Shown one piece after another: positions 44,567 through 55,042 of a DNA stretch of 64,000 nt. Position numbers and translations under genes: made by a program. Each line of letters begins with the position of its first letter. Positions within the stretch are counted from its first letter, which is position 1. Origin of the DNA: Adiantum capillus-veneris (lineage: Eukaryota > Streptophyta > Polypodiopsida > Polypodiales > Pteridaceae); NCBI GenBank assembly GCA_014529385.2, contig CM043949.1:109765977-109829976 (forward strand), given 5' to 3'. Under the pieces are notes generated by a model that was not told where the DNA came from, searched no databases, and saw only the letters and a list, made by a program, of their open reading frames with translations.

Positions 44567-45640
44567 GATTTGCATGATGATAAGCATGATGATTTGAATG
44601 ATAATGATGAGCATGATGGTTTGGATGACAATGACAAGCATGATGATTTGAATGATCAAGATGTGATTTCTCACAAGCATGATGATTTGTATGATCAAGA
44701 CATGATTGTTCACAAGGATGATGATTTAGTTGATGCTTTTTCTAGCAAAGCTAACCTCGTTGCAGATTCAATCAATCACGAAGAATCGATCTTGACTTTC
44801 GAGTCGAGGTCCACAGCAAACCCCCAGGCAGATTCGATCACGCGCGACAAACCGATCTTGGCTCTCGAGACTAGGTCCAAAGAACCCTTACAGGAAGTAC
44901 TATGTGTTCAAATGATTAGTCAACACGCATTGTACGAGTGTTTTATTCGTGATCGTTTCCTGTATTTTAGTCAGCGTCTTTATGTGATCCCTTTTCCTAG
45001 GCATGACATATTGTACGTTGAGCACATTTCACTCATGAATGACCACAGATGTATGCGGATGATTCATGAAAAGATGAAATGTTTGCACCCAAGGAATTCA
45101 CATTCTATTTTATTCCTTTGCACGACACAGTCGTAGAAAGAGCACAAGAAGGATTGAGCATCAAGCATAGGCATTTCCATTGTGATTTTCCACAGTTGAT
45201 TGATTTAGATCAGAAACACAAGATTCAATCTTATTGTTGGCGTGTGTGTGGTGAACCTTTTGGCACTTCGTCTATTTGTTCATCTACATTGCATGCAAAG
45301 TCTTTGAGGAAGACGCGATTTTTTCCACTCACTTTATATGGACTGGGTATGTTCATGTTTTTGTGCTGGAAGTGGTTTCAGGAATTTTCCTCATCGGAGA
45401 TTCTTGAAGAAGGTGGATCTACGTCCATAGATGCAGTCAGACCTTTGAAGCAGCCTCATGATTTTGTGTCGCTTTTGGCGCGGCCCAAAGAAGCAAGCAT
45501 TGCAGACCTTTATGAACTTCAAGTATCGCACGACCCACGCATCAGAGTGGGCCGACGAAGAGTCTTTTACAGGATTCCGGACACTGTTGGCGATCTCCCT
45601 CGACACCATACAGTTCGGTACCAGTACCTCACTTTGAAAA
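44567..45640 (+). pseudogene. B2 Asp/His-rich repeat and conserved B module
   Basis: Same frame as gag after a TAG at 44564. It starts DLHDDKHDDLNDND with five to six Asp/His units, then ILALETRSKEPLQE, then VLCVQMISQHALYECF leading into the module. A frame change near 45090 moves to the frame with HDTVVERAQEGLSIKHRHF and GLGMFMFLCWKWFQEF. The C-terminal chromodomain-like stretch is in a third frame (QTFMNFKYRTTHASEWADEE, about 45500-45570). Function unknown. Confidence 0.75.
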
Positions 45641-45648
45641 GGAGGGGA

Positions 45649-46802
45649 TGTCACGTGACACATGAAACCCTATGTGTGCGTGGACAAGCTACAGCATGAC
45701 TAGGGTTCAGTCGGTCGAGTCAGTCTAGAATAGGAAGTGATCTAGCACTTTTGTGAGTCTGTTCGCAGACCGTGCATGACCAGTCACTTAGATTAGATGC
45801 ATATCTTCCGGTTGCACACAGCATGATCATCAGCATTACCATCAGAATCCATCAGGGGAATTTTCCAGTGCATTAAACCTATTTTCCCTATTTTTGACTT
45901 GTTTATTAAGTGACTTTTGTTGGGAACTAGGTAGGGCAATTTTGCTAAGATAATATACAAGCAAACCAGAGTTAGCACTTTCTGGCAAAAGAGGTAGCAG
46001 GAGCATTGCTCAACAAGCCAATTCTCAGCAAGAACAAGAACCACCTCAGCCTGGCGTTTTCAGCAAAGGACTCCTGCGTTTTCAGCCCTGCCCTTGGGCG
46101 TTTTCCAGCAGCGTTTCCATAGGCGATTTCGTTTCCATAGGCGATTTCAGCCTGCATGTGGCGCTTCTATTAGCAAGGTTCTACAGCAACGTTTTTGGTA
46201 TTTCTGCCAATGTTTTACATGCAGCCATTCCAGCGTTTTCAGCAGCAGGGTGTTTCAGCCAGCAAGGGGACAGCAGAGCAGCATTTCGACAGCGACAAAA
46301 AGGATAGCCAGTCAGCGTTTTTTAAACCAGCCAATCAGCGTTTGTAGGAACAGGAACCAGCAGTTTGCAATAGCATATTCAGCCGAAGGACCATCGGATT
46401 TAGCGGATAAAGGACAGCCCGACAAGAAGCATCCCAAAGTATTCCATTTTCAGCCCTAGACTTGTCATCGTCGGCAACACCGTCGGCCTCGACATAGCCC
46501 CATTAGATTTGCATCAGCATCTTGTATTGGATTGTGCAATCAATAGCAGACCACTCTCGCCATCGAGAGTGGGGCCCTTGGAGGAGGGTTTTACAACGTC
46601 CCGGTGTCGTATTCTCTTCTCCCTCTATCTCTCAGTCTCAGCACCTTCACTCACAGTGTCCATTCACTTTGTTTGTGTCCATTGCACTCTCTCACTAAAG
46701 GAACGGAAGGCTCTCCCTTCCGTAAGTAAAAGAAACCCTTGAGCACAGTTCGGAGCACTCATCTTGAGCAAAGTTCAACATTCACTTCTACTACACCTTA
46801 CA
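45649..46802 (+). repeat. B2 3' LTR
   Basis: TGTCACGTGACACATG to ACACCTTACA. The hairpin at 46551-46572 is a perfect 9-bp stem, CCACTCTCG/CGAGAGTGG, with a CCAT loop. Confidence 0.92.
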
Positions 46803-46807
46803 GACGT

Positions 46808-47081
46808 GTTATGTACTACGTCTGGTTATTGCTCTACTTATCTTACTATCCTAACACCAGTAAATTATCCAGATGACACACATTGCATCGAAAAATTTAC
46901 TCGTCTGTGAACTTATTAATTGGTACCAATAAATTTAAAAATTAGTTATGTGTGCACAGGAATCATTTTTATTTATTTATAGCCTTAGCTAAAAATATTA
47001 CATCCCTCTCGCTTCTAAACAGATGTCCTCAATTGTAGGGCTTTATGATAACTATGCAGGATGTCTGGATAATCTTTCAAT
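46808..47081. other. Unassigned flank
   Basis: AT-rich pre-insertion sequence of B2. No ORF or repeat recognised. Confidence 0.3.
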
Positions 47082-47568
47082 CAAGGTGGAAAGGTACGTA
47101 GTGTACGGCATGTTTTAGGTACATACGGAACTTACTACCGTATTGAACCACCTTTCAGGTACGTAATAGGTACGTACCATTTGTAAAAAAACTCATGTTT
47201 TAGTGAAAAACCCATAGACTCATAAACAAATTTACATTACAAATTACAATGCTGAAAACGAACATATTGACAATTGGACATAAAACTCAAATGCCTCAAG
47301 CCTCAATGTTAAACATAAAACGAAGTTCAACTATAAGCATACTGTCTCTGGCGTCAGCCAAAAGCCAGCACTGTAAATCCATACAAACTAAAACAAAACA
47401 ATGAAATACAGGTACAACCGTCCAAACTCAACTACAAGCATAATTTCTATGGCATCAGCCACAAGCCGACACTGTATATGCCATACAAACTGAAACAAAA
47501 TAATGAAACACAATAAAAGTTTGCTACTCTCCAAAGCATGCACATAGGCTATTAGGCGGCATGCCTAT
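47082..47568. mobile_element. hAT-like element fragment
   Basis: Starts CAAGGTGGAAAGGTACG. It shares 'ttttaggtacata' and 'ggtacgtacc.tttgtaaaaaaac' with the hAT-like element at 40173, so it is a relative. The second end is missing at the junction with the D-type LTR. It contains a direct duplication of about 100 bp ('caactataagcatactgtct' and 'caactacaagcataatttct'). Confidence 0.55.
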
Positions 47569-48245
47569 TGTTGCTAAATTGGCTTTATCTGACAGGAAAA
47601 TAATTCTAAATGAATTATTGGATTTATAAGTGAGAGGGTTTTCTCGCTTGGAACACCAAGAAAAATAATTCTAAATGAATTATTGGAATTTTAAGTGAGA
47701 AGGTTTTTCTCACTGGAGACATCCCAGTACAGAGTATTCCTAGTGCGTCATTCAAAGTAATGACGGGAGCACTCAAAACGGGAATATCTATGAGGCCACC
47801 AGGACCGGATACTTCTGTGTGTCAGATCGGATAGGTGCCAGGGAGCATCGGGAAGAAGTATCCGACCATCCGGGAACGGACATCGCTGATGCGCCATAGG
47901 ATAAGTGACATAGAGCATCGCAAAGGAGATTGTACCGTAAGTTCGGTAGTCCTGATGCGTCACAAGGTGGGTGACAGGTGTATCGGAAAGGGGATATCCA
48001 TAGTCGAGAGGAAATTCCGAACAGTGTTGGAATTGTGCACAAGGAAACGCAAGCACTTGAATGAAGATGGATTCAGAGGAAACTTTGAGGAACAGATGGG
48101 TTCAGAGGAACATATGCTTTTTGAGAAAGCGGGACTGCTTTTCGGGAAAGCAGATGCTTTCCCGCGAGGAAGTCTATGTCTGCATTGCAACTGTGCATGT
48201 GATTGCATCCAGCGACGCCTGGGAAGTGTTGTGAAAGCATTGTTT
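47569..48245 (+). mobile_element. D-type LTR, 3'-truncated
   Basis: TGTTGCTAAATTGGCTTTATCTGAC matches the D LTR start. Homology, including the duplicated 'aataattctaaatgaattatt' and the TGACG modules, continues to 'gtgaaagcattgttt' and stops there. Confidence 0.88.
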
Positions 48246-48261
48246 ACTCGATCAAGGTCAA

Positions 48262-48474
48262 ATGGCTGCACCATATTCCTCAAAACTCCCCCGATTGGAA
48301 CAAACGGCTAAGAAGGTTGCCGGTTGGAAGCTCTCGTGCTTTCTGATGCCGGAGGAGGAGGTATTACCTAGGGCATCAGAGGGGGTAACATGTAGTTCAA
48401 AAATTGTTGAAAACTTTGCAGCATCGGAAGATTCTGCCGAGGATGCCGCGAAAGAATGTCGTGAAATTCGTTGA
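48262..48474 (+). CDS. Short unidentified ORF (70 codons)
   Basis: MAAPYSSKLPRLEQTAKKV..., with an acidic second half (ASEDSAEDAAKECREIR). No family recognised. It could be a fragment of the interior of element G or of a host exon. Low confidence that it is expressed. Confidence 0.2.
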   Translation: MAAPYSSKLPRLEQTAKKVAGWKLSCFLMPEEEVLPRASEGVTCSSKIVENFAASEDSAEDAAKECREIR

Positions 48475-48596
48475 GCAGAAACTGCAAATATTCTGTTGAA
48501 TCCATGAATTCCAAGTCTTGGGTTCTTTATGGCTTATGCCCTGTAAGACAAAGCGATGAAGACAGGAGCGCGCCCGATGCGCGATGAAGTAAGAGT

Positions 48597-48697
48597 GGGA
48601 GTGGCTAATAAGTCCGGGGTCGGAGGCCAAAGATACCTCACATAAAATCCTAATAAGTCCGGGGTCGGAGGTCGAAGATACCTCAGATAAAATTCCA
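48597..48697. repeat. 'aagtccggggtcggagg' repeat, two adjacent copies
   Basis: Two units of about 50 bp (48597-48650, 48651-48697) share 'taataagtccggggtcggagg.c.aagatacctca.ataaaat'. A third copy is at 49092-49148. Confidence 0.85.
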
Positions 48698-48755
48698 ATA
48701 GCTTTGTCTGCTCTTTTGTAGGACCGGTATGCTTTCAGAAAAGCACATGCCTGAT

Positions 48756-48767
48756 GCTCTGATACCA
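48756..48767 (-). other. Primer-binding site, tRNA-iMet, antisense element G
   Basis: The plus strand GCTCTGATACCA is the reverse complement of TGGTATCAGAGC. It directly adjoins LTR G. Confidence 0.85.
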
Positions 48768-48768
48768 T

Positions 48769-49060
48769 TGTCACAAGACGGGCACCACGTGCCAATAGAA
48801 AAGAATAGACTGAACAGACTTTTAACACTTCAATAACAACTGAACTGAAAGAGAGAGACGACACACGACATGGAGTGGCGGAATTCTACCCCAGAGAGTA
48901 TTAGCCCCAAACTTTGGCGCCCCTTTCAATATTTCTTTATATTGCATTAGCACAATACAAGCCGGTACTCCAAACTCTGCACCTTCTCCAGGAAGCATGC
49001 CAGAGAATGAGCCCTAACCTCATATTTAAAGGCCCTTGGCCTGAAAAGCAGTTACAGTGA
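48769..49060 (-). mobile_element. Antisense LTR fragment of element G
   Basis: The minus strand ends CCCGTCTTGTGACA before the PBS. It carries AATATAAAGAAATATTGAAAGG and GGCGCCAAAGTTTGGGGC, the gypsy-LTR polyadenylation block. The outer LTR end is not found. Confidence 0.65.
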
Positions 49061-49064
49061 AAAG

Positions 49065-49090
49065 CCTTCAAAACTCAAAAGTTTTGAAGG
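49065..49090. repeat. Perfect 11-bp hairpin
   Basis: CCTTCAAAACT - CAAA - AGTTTTGAAGG at the junction between the G fragment and the third copy of the 'aagtccggggtcgg' repeat. Confidence 0.85.
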
Positions 49091-49151
49091 GTGGGAGTGG
49101 CTAATAAGTCCGGGGTCGGAGGCCGAAGATACCTCAGATAAAATTCCAGAC

Positions 49152-50596
49152 TTGCCAGAAAATCCTCTTCCTTCCCAGGAGATTATTCTCATTCTGAAAT
49201 CACCCCTACCCGAGCCGAAGGTCGTTATAATTCCCGATTCCCCGACTCCAAAGCCGAAACCCATTCCAGATGCAATTTTCGCCCCCGAAGTATCAGTTTC
49301 CGTTGAACAGTCGGCATGGCCAAATCACAAGATGGCGACGACAACATTTTACCCCCATGCCGAATCACAAGATGGCGACGACAACATTTTACCCAAGGAT
49401 TCGATAGCGGTTTTCAAAGAGCAGATGGCAGCACTTTCAACAAGCCTCGCTTCATATTCGCTTGGATCAGATGCAGACGCAAACCTCTTCCCGGAGTCAC
49501 TCAACTGTTTCTCGGACTACACATGCTTCGACATCTTCTTCCAACGCTTCAGTGGTCGACCAGGAAGAACCACTCAAATCAAAGGCTTCGAAACCCAAAT
49601 TTTCACACCCAAAGCATGGTTTCTCAGAGACAACCAGACACAAAGTACCTTTGTGCGAGCAACAAAAGTCTCAGCATGAATATTTTTGGAAATGCTACAG
49701 TTTTAAGCAACCAACTTCTTATTGGAATCATCAGCAACAGAAGCAGCAACATGAAGCTTCCAAAGGATCATCAACGATATCAAGATGAGCTTAATTAGTG
49801 GCACATATATTCGACCCTAGTCGAGTACTCGATCGTGAATGCCGCGACGCTAGACAAGTTTCCTCTCGCGAGCCATGCCCTACATTTAAGTCTTTCTTGT
49901 CTAATGGTGGTAAAATTGAAGAATTATTGATCCTTTCATTGTGCAAGAGGATCCTTCAGAGATCTAAGAGGCAACAACTCCCTTGAGGCTTGACCTCCCC
50001 CTTCTCAATTGGAAGCCTTAATACCCATTGAGAAAGCTGAAGATTCAAAAGAGTCCCGTTCTTGTGCGATAATGGACAATCACAAAACCCCTTCTTGGCC
50101 GTGATCCAGGCAGAAAAACTCGCCTCGTCACCGCCCTTGAAGAATAGAGTCTTTGTTTCTGGACTGATACCAAATGCAATGGTGAATGATAATTTTTTAA
50201 ACTTGAAGATACCAGTCCTTGACTTCAATGGTGCAAAGGATTAAAACAGATGCAGAATCTTGCAGCACGACTTCAGTCGCTACAATTGAATATTTGGACA
50301 CAACTTGTTTCACAGATAAACCTTTACAAATGGAAATACCTCTAAATACTACTCTGTCTCATTCTACGACATCCCTTCAAGAGGATTTTTTTTGTTCGTA
50401 ATAAACCAATGGAATACCTTATAGATTTTCAACCAGTGGTCATCACTGAACAGAAAACTCAAGTCAGTTTACCGATAGTTTCACTTGAAGCAGATAAAGA
50501 TTTAATCTTTTCTTGGACAAAGCTCGACGTTACAAATGACTTTGACAAAGACACTTATCAAGTTGCACGTATGATCAGTTCTCAGTTTGGCAAAAT
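49152..50596 (+). pseudogene. Unidentified broken coding region
   Basis: Overlapping frames keep switching. First is a Pro-rich part (SPLPEPKVVIIPDSPTPKPK), with an internal 39-bp duplication 'aatcacaagatggcgacgac'. Next comes KASKPKFSHPKHGFSETT and a Gln/His-rich QQKQQHEAS (49570-49780). Last are RVFVSGLIPNAMVNDNFL (50150) and IFSWTKLDVTNDFDKDTYQV (50490). This looks like one decayed gene or the interior of a TE. No domain is recognised. B3 is inserted at its end. Confidence 0.35.
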
Positions 50597-51827
50597 TGTC
50601 ATGTGACACATCCAACCCTATGTGTCCGTGGACAAGCTACAGTATGACCAAGGTTCGGTTCAGTCGAGTCAGTCTAGAATAGGAAGTGATCTGGAACTTT
50701 TGTGAGTCTGTTCGCAGACCGTGCATGTCCAGACACTTAGAATAGATGCATATCCTCTGGTTGCACACAGCATGACCATCAGATTTCCATCAGAACCCAT
50801 CAAGAGCATTTTTACAATGCATAGACCTATTTTCCCTATTTTTGACATTTTTCACTTATTATTTTTAAGTGAGTTTTGTTGGAAACTAGGTAGGGCAATT
50901 TTGCTAAGTTTGTATATATAGAAACCTAGTGCTAGCACTTTCTGGCAAAAGAGGCAGCAAGAGCACTTGCTCAACAGGCACCTTCTCAGCAAGATTCCCC
51001 CCAGCAAGGCCTAGCGTTTTTGCAACACAGCATCAACATTGGCGTTCTTGCACCATAGACCAGCCCTAGAGTTTTTGCATGGCAGATCAGCCTCGGCGAT
51101 CACAAGAACAGCAGATCAACCCGGCGGTAGCAGATTCCCTCAGCAGATAGCAGATTCCCCCTCAATCATTTTCAGCCCTAGCGTTTTTGCATCTGCAAGA
51201 CACCTCAACGTTTTTGCAGATCTTCGCGACGGAATCAACCCTAGACTCAGCGTTTTCAGTTTTCAGCAGTCATTTTCCGTAGTAGAACCCCCGAACCTCG
51301 CAGATCTCACCTTCCCGCAACAGATCCTCGCCGCACGGTCAGATCCCGCGAAGTTTACAGTTTCAGCCCAGAAAACGCAGATTTCAGCATCTGCCTTTTC
51401 AGCGCGTCGTCGTCGCATCGTCATCACCGACATCGTCACCGACATAGAGTCAGAATTCAGCAGATAAAGATTTGCAGATTTCAGCCATTAGCGTTTTCAG
51501 ATTTCAGCCCGTCTGGTCGTCGTCGACATTGTCGGCAAGTTCAAAGCATTGTAGAGATTTGTGCAATCATAAGTAGACCGCTCTCGCCACAGAGAGTGGG
51601 GCCTTAAGAGGAGGGTTGACAACATTCTGGTGTTGTATTCTTCTCTCTCTATCTCTCAGTCTCATGCACCTTCATTCAGAGTGTTTATCCACTTTGTTCG
51701 TGTCCATTGCACTCTCTCATTAAAGGAACGGAAGGTTCTCCCTTCCGTAAGTAAAAGGAACCCTTGAGCACAGTTCGGAGCACTCATCTTGAGCAAAGTT
51801 CAACATTCACTTCCGATTCACCTTACC
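50597..51827 (+). repeat. B3 5' LTR
   Basis: TGTCATGTGACACATCC to CACCTTACC (last base changed). TATATATA near 50914, AGCGTTTT array 51010-51260, hairpin 51578-51599. Confidence 0.9.
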
Positions 51828-51828
51828 T

Positions 51829-51840
51829 TGGTATCAGAGC
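51829..51840 (+). other. Primer-binding site, tRNA-iMet, B3
   Basis: TGGTATCAGAGC one base after the LTR. Confidence 0.9.
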
Positions 51841-52309
51841 TTTGGCAGTGTTCTGTATCACTCAAGGAAAGAACCACAGAAAATTTTTTTGCTTGTTGAG
51901 GTCGCACGTAACCCAAGTCCTCTTGGGCATGTCGATTCCTAATCGTGTTTTTGAAGAGTGACAGGAAACCCAAGAAAGAAGGGCTGGTCCAGCCTCCCCT
52001 TGTGCCTCTTTTCACTCATTGAGAACGGACCGTGCACTTAGCGGCCAGCCAATCGACGTGAGGTGGGAAAAAGCAACCTTAATGTGAGCGCAAGGCCACC
52101 AAGGGGTGCCCCCGCGGAAAAGAGAAGAACTCGGGTGAAGAGAAGATCCTTCTCTAACACAGATTGCAAGCGAAAGAAGAACTGCAAGAACTCAAGACCC
52201 CCAAGAACCTCCAAAACCCAAGAACCTCAAGACCCTCAAGAACCCAAGTTCCTCGTGAACTTAAGAACCCAAGACCACAAGAACCCACAAGAACCCATGA
52301 CTTCAGTGG

Positions 52310-53676
52310 ATGGTCATCACCCGAAGCGGAATGGATACTTCGCATGGAGGTGGTGAGCATGGGAGTGGCGAAGAAGAGTTTTCCCCACCAAGAGGTTTTC
52401 CGACCCTCCCCCTTCACCATCTACGCCAAGGATTGCACTAACTCCTATGGAAGCTTTCGACATGATGATGATGGACATGAAGTTAGAACGTGAAGCAAGA
52501 CAAGCAGAAAGAAAGGCCGACTTTGGGCATAAGCGTGAGCAAGCGCATTTGGAGGCCAAACAGAGAGCCGAACAGATGCAAGAGTTGTTCCGACTCTTTC
52601 CTAGTGTGCAGGCACAGATTGCGAAGGATTAGGAAAAGGAGACTCTCTCAGTCTCTTCTTTTCCAAAGCAAGACACACAGGAATTACATGATTTGCATAA
52701 TGAATTTGAATGATAATGACAAGCATGATGAATTGCATGATAATGATGAGCATGATGATTTGCCTGATCAAGATGTAATTTCTCACAAGCATGATGATTT
52801 GCATGAAGATGATGTGATTGTTCACAAGAATGATGGGTTGGTTGATACTTTTTCTAGTGAAGCTAACCTCATTGCAGATTCGATTAATCACCAAGAACCG
52901 ATCTTGGCTCTTGAGTCCAGGTCCAAAGAACCCCCACAGGAAGTTTTGATCCCTCACGAAGAACCGATCTTGGCTCTCGAGTCGAGGTCCAAAGAACTCC
53001 CACAGGAAGTATTATGTGTTTGAATGATTAGTCAGCACGCATTGTGCAAGTGTTTCATTCCTGATCGTTTTCTATATTTTAGTCAGCGTCTTTATGTGAT
53101 CCCTTTTTGATCGTTTTCTGTATTTTAGTCAACGTCTTTATGTGATCCCTTTTCCTTGGCATGACACAGTCGTAGAGAGAGCACAAGAAGGATTGAGCAT
53201 CAAGCATTGGCATTTCCATTATGATTTGCCACAGTTGATTGATTTAGATCCGAAAGAAAAGATTCAATCTCATTGTTTGCATGTGTTTGATGAACGGTTT
53301 GGGACTCCGTCTCTTTGTTCATCTGCATTGCATGCACAGTTTTTTCGAAGGAGTAGTATTTTTCCAATCACTTTACATGGAATAAGTATGTTCATGTTTT
53401 TGTGTTGGAAGTGGTTTCAAGAATTTTCAGCCTCGGAGATTCTTGAAGAAGGTAGACGCATGACTATCAACAAAGTTGAACCATTGAAGGAGCCACACAT
53501 GACTTTGTGTCACTTTTGGCGCGGCCCATAGAAGCAAGCGCTCCAAACCATTATGAAGTTTAAGTATCGCATGATCCACGCATCGGAGTGGGTCAACGAA
53601 GAGTCCTTTCCAGGATTCCAGACCCTGTTGGCGATCTCCCTTGACGCCATACAGTTCGGTACCAGTACCTCACTTT
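52310..53676 (+). pseudogene. B-family ORF (broken), element B3
   Basis: MVITRSGMDTSHGG start, frameshift before MEAFDMMMMDMKLERE, coiled-coil segment ending TAG (52630). Then an Asp/His repeat (52700-52830) and two ILALESRSKE units. The module is partly lost: a tandem duplication of about 46 bp at 53063-53152 joins YVIPF directly to PWHDTVVERAQ. The C-terminus has MKFKYRMIHASEWVNEESF (about 53550-53605). A stop (TAG, 53529) and frameshifts show it is not functional. Confidence 0.7.
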
Positions 53677-53689
53677 GAAAAGGAGGGGA

Positions 53690-53892
53690 TGTCACGTGAC
53701 ACATCCAACCCTATGTGTCCGTGGACAAGCTACAGCATGACCAGGGTTCAGTTCAATCAAGTCAATCTAGAATAGGAAGTGATCTGGAACTTTTGTGAGT
53801 CTGTTCGCAGACCGTGCATATCCAGACACTTAGAATAGATGCATATCCTCTGGTTGCACACAGCATGACCATCAGATTTCCATCAGAACCCA
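53690..53892 (+). repeat. B3 3' LTR, first part
   Basis: Starts TGTCACGTGACACATCC and is cut at 'cagaaccca' by B4. It resumes at 61905 ('acccctcaagagcag'). Confidence 0.9.
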
Positions 53893-55031
53893 TGTTAGGT
53901 GCAGCGGAATGATTGTTTGCGCTTTGCTCAAGATGAGTGCTCCGAACTGTGCTCAAGGTTCCTTTTAGTTCTTATGGAAGGTAGAGCGTTCCGTTCTTAA
54001 TGGAAAGTGCTATGATCACAACAAAGTGAATGGACACTGTGCGTGCAAGTGTATGAGACTGAGAGACAGAGAGAGAAGAGAGATACGACACCAGAGACGT
54101 TGTAAAACCCTCCTCCGAAGGCCCCACTCTCGTCGGCGAGAGTGGTCTACTTTTTGATTGCACAAAGTGGTACAATGACTATGCAATGGATTGATGCAAT
54201 CTGGGACTATGCGGTGACGACGACGGTGATGACGACGACAACTTTAGGGCTGAAATCTATGATCTTCTAACTGCTGAATTTCGGGGCTGTTCGGTGGCTG
54301 AAAATGACTGTTTTGGCTGTGTTTTTATGGCTGAAAATGGGGGATCTTCTGGATCCAACTAGGGGTGGATCTGCTGCTATGGATACTGCTGAAAAACGCT
54401 GCTGCTCTGCTGTCGCTAAGGCTGAAAATGAAAAACACTAGGCTGCTGTCCTAGCGTTAGCAAATTGCTGACCTGTTTGTGATGCTGGCGATGATCTGCA
54501 AAAACGCTACACAATCTGTGGTGATGGCGATGATGCAACTGAGAAAACGCCAAGGATCTGGGGGAAAACCCAAAACGCTAGGGCTAGGGTGAGTGCTGAG
54601 GGTGCTTGATGAGTTCTTGAAGGTTCCTGCTGAGAAGGTGCCTGTTGAGCGGGGAGCTCCCGCTGCCTCTTCTGCCAGAAAGTGCTAACTTGGGTTTGCT
54701 TATATATTAACTTAGCAAAATTGCCCTACCTACTTTTGTTGGAAAGTCGCTTAAAAATAATAAGTGAAAATACCAAAAATAGGGAAAATAGGCTAAATGC
54801 ACTGGAAAATTCCCCTAACTGAATCTGATGGATTCTGAAGGGAATACTGATGATCATGCTGTGTGCAACCAGAGGATATGCATCTATACTAAGTGACTGG
54901 GTGTGCACGGTCTACGAATAGACTCACAAAAGTGCCAAATTACTTCTAATCTAGACTTGACTCGACTGACTGAACCCTGATCATGGTGTAGCTTGTCCAC
55001 AGACACACAGGGTTGGATGTGTCACGTGACA
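53893..55031 (-). repeat. B4 3' LTR
   Basis: 1,139 bp. The leader has a shorter and different set of AGCGTTTT motifs from B1-B3, making B4/B5 a second LTR subgroup. The hairpin 54124-54145 is perfect. Confidence 0.9.
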
Positions 55032-55042
55032 TCCCCTCCTTT

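Larger units (their letters stand above)
40116..46802 (+). mobile_element. B2: longest B element, with gag and protease-like region
   Basis: LTRs 40116-42240 (including a 963-bp nested hAT-like element and its 8-bp duplication) and 45649-46802. Target duplication gacgt (40111-40115 and 46803-46807). iMet primer site 42242-42253; polypurine tract AAAAGGAGGGGA (45637-45648). The 3.4-kb interior encodes Gag and a protease-like segment followed by the B-specific module, but no reverse transcriptase or integrase. Confidence 0.94.

Noticed and set aside
48397-48864. 155-residue minus-strand ORF
   Set aside because: Runs across the G LTR end and primer site and two copies of a DNA repeat; no domain seen.
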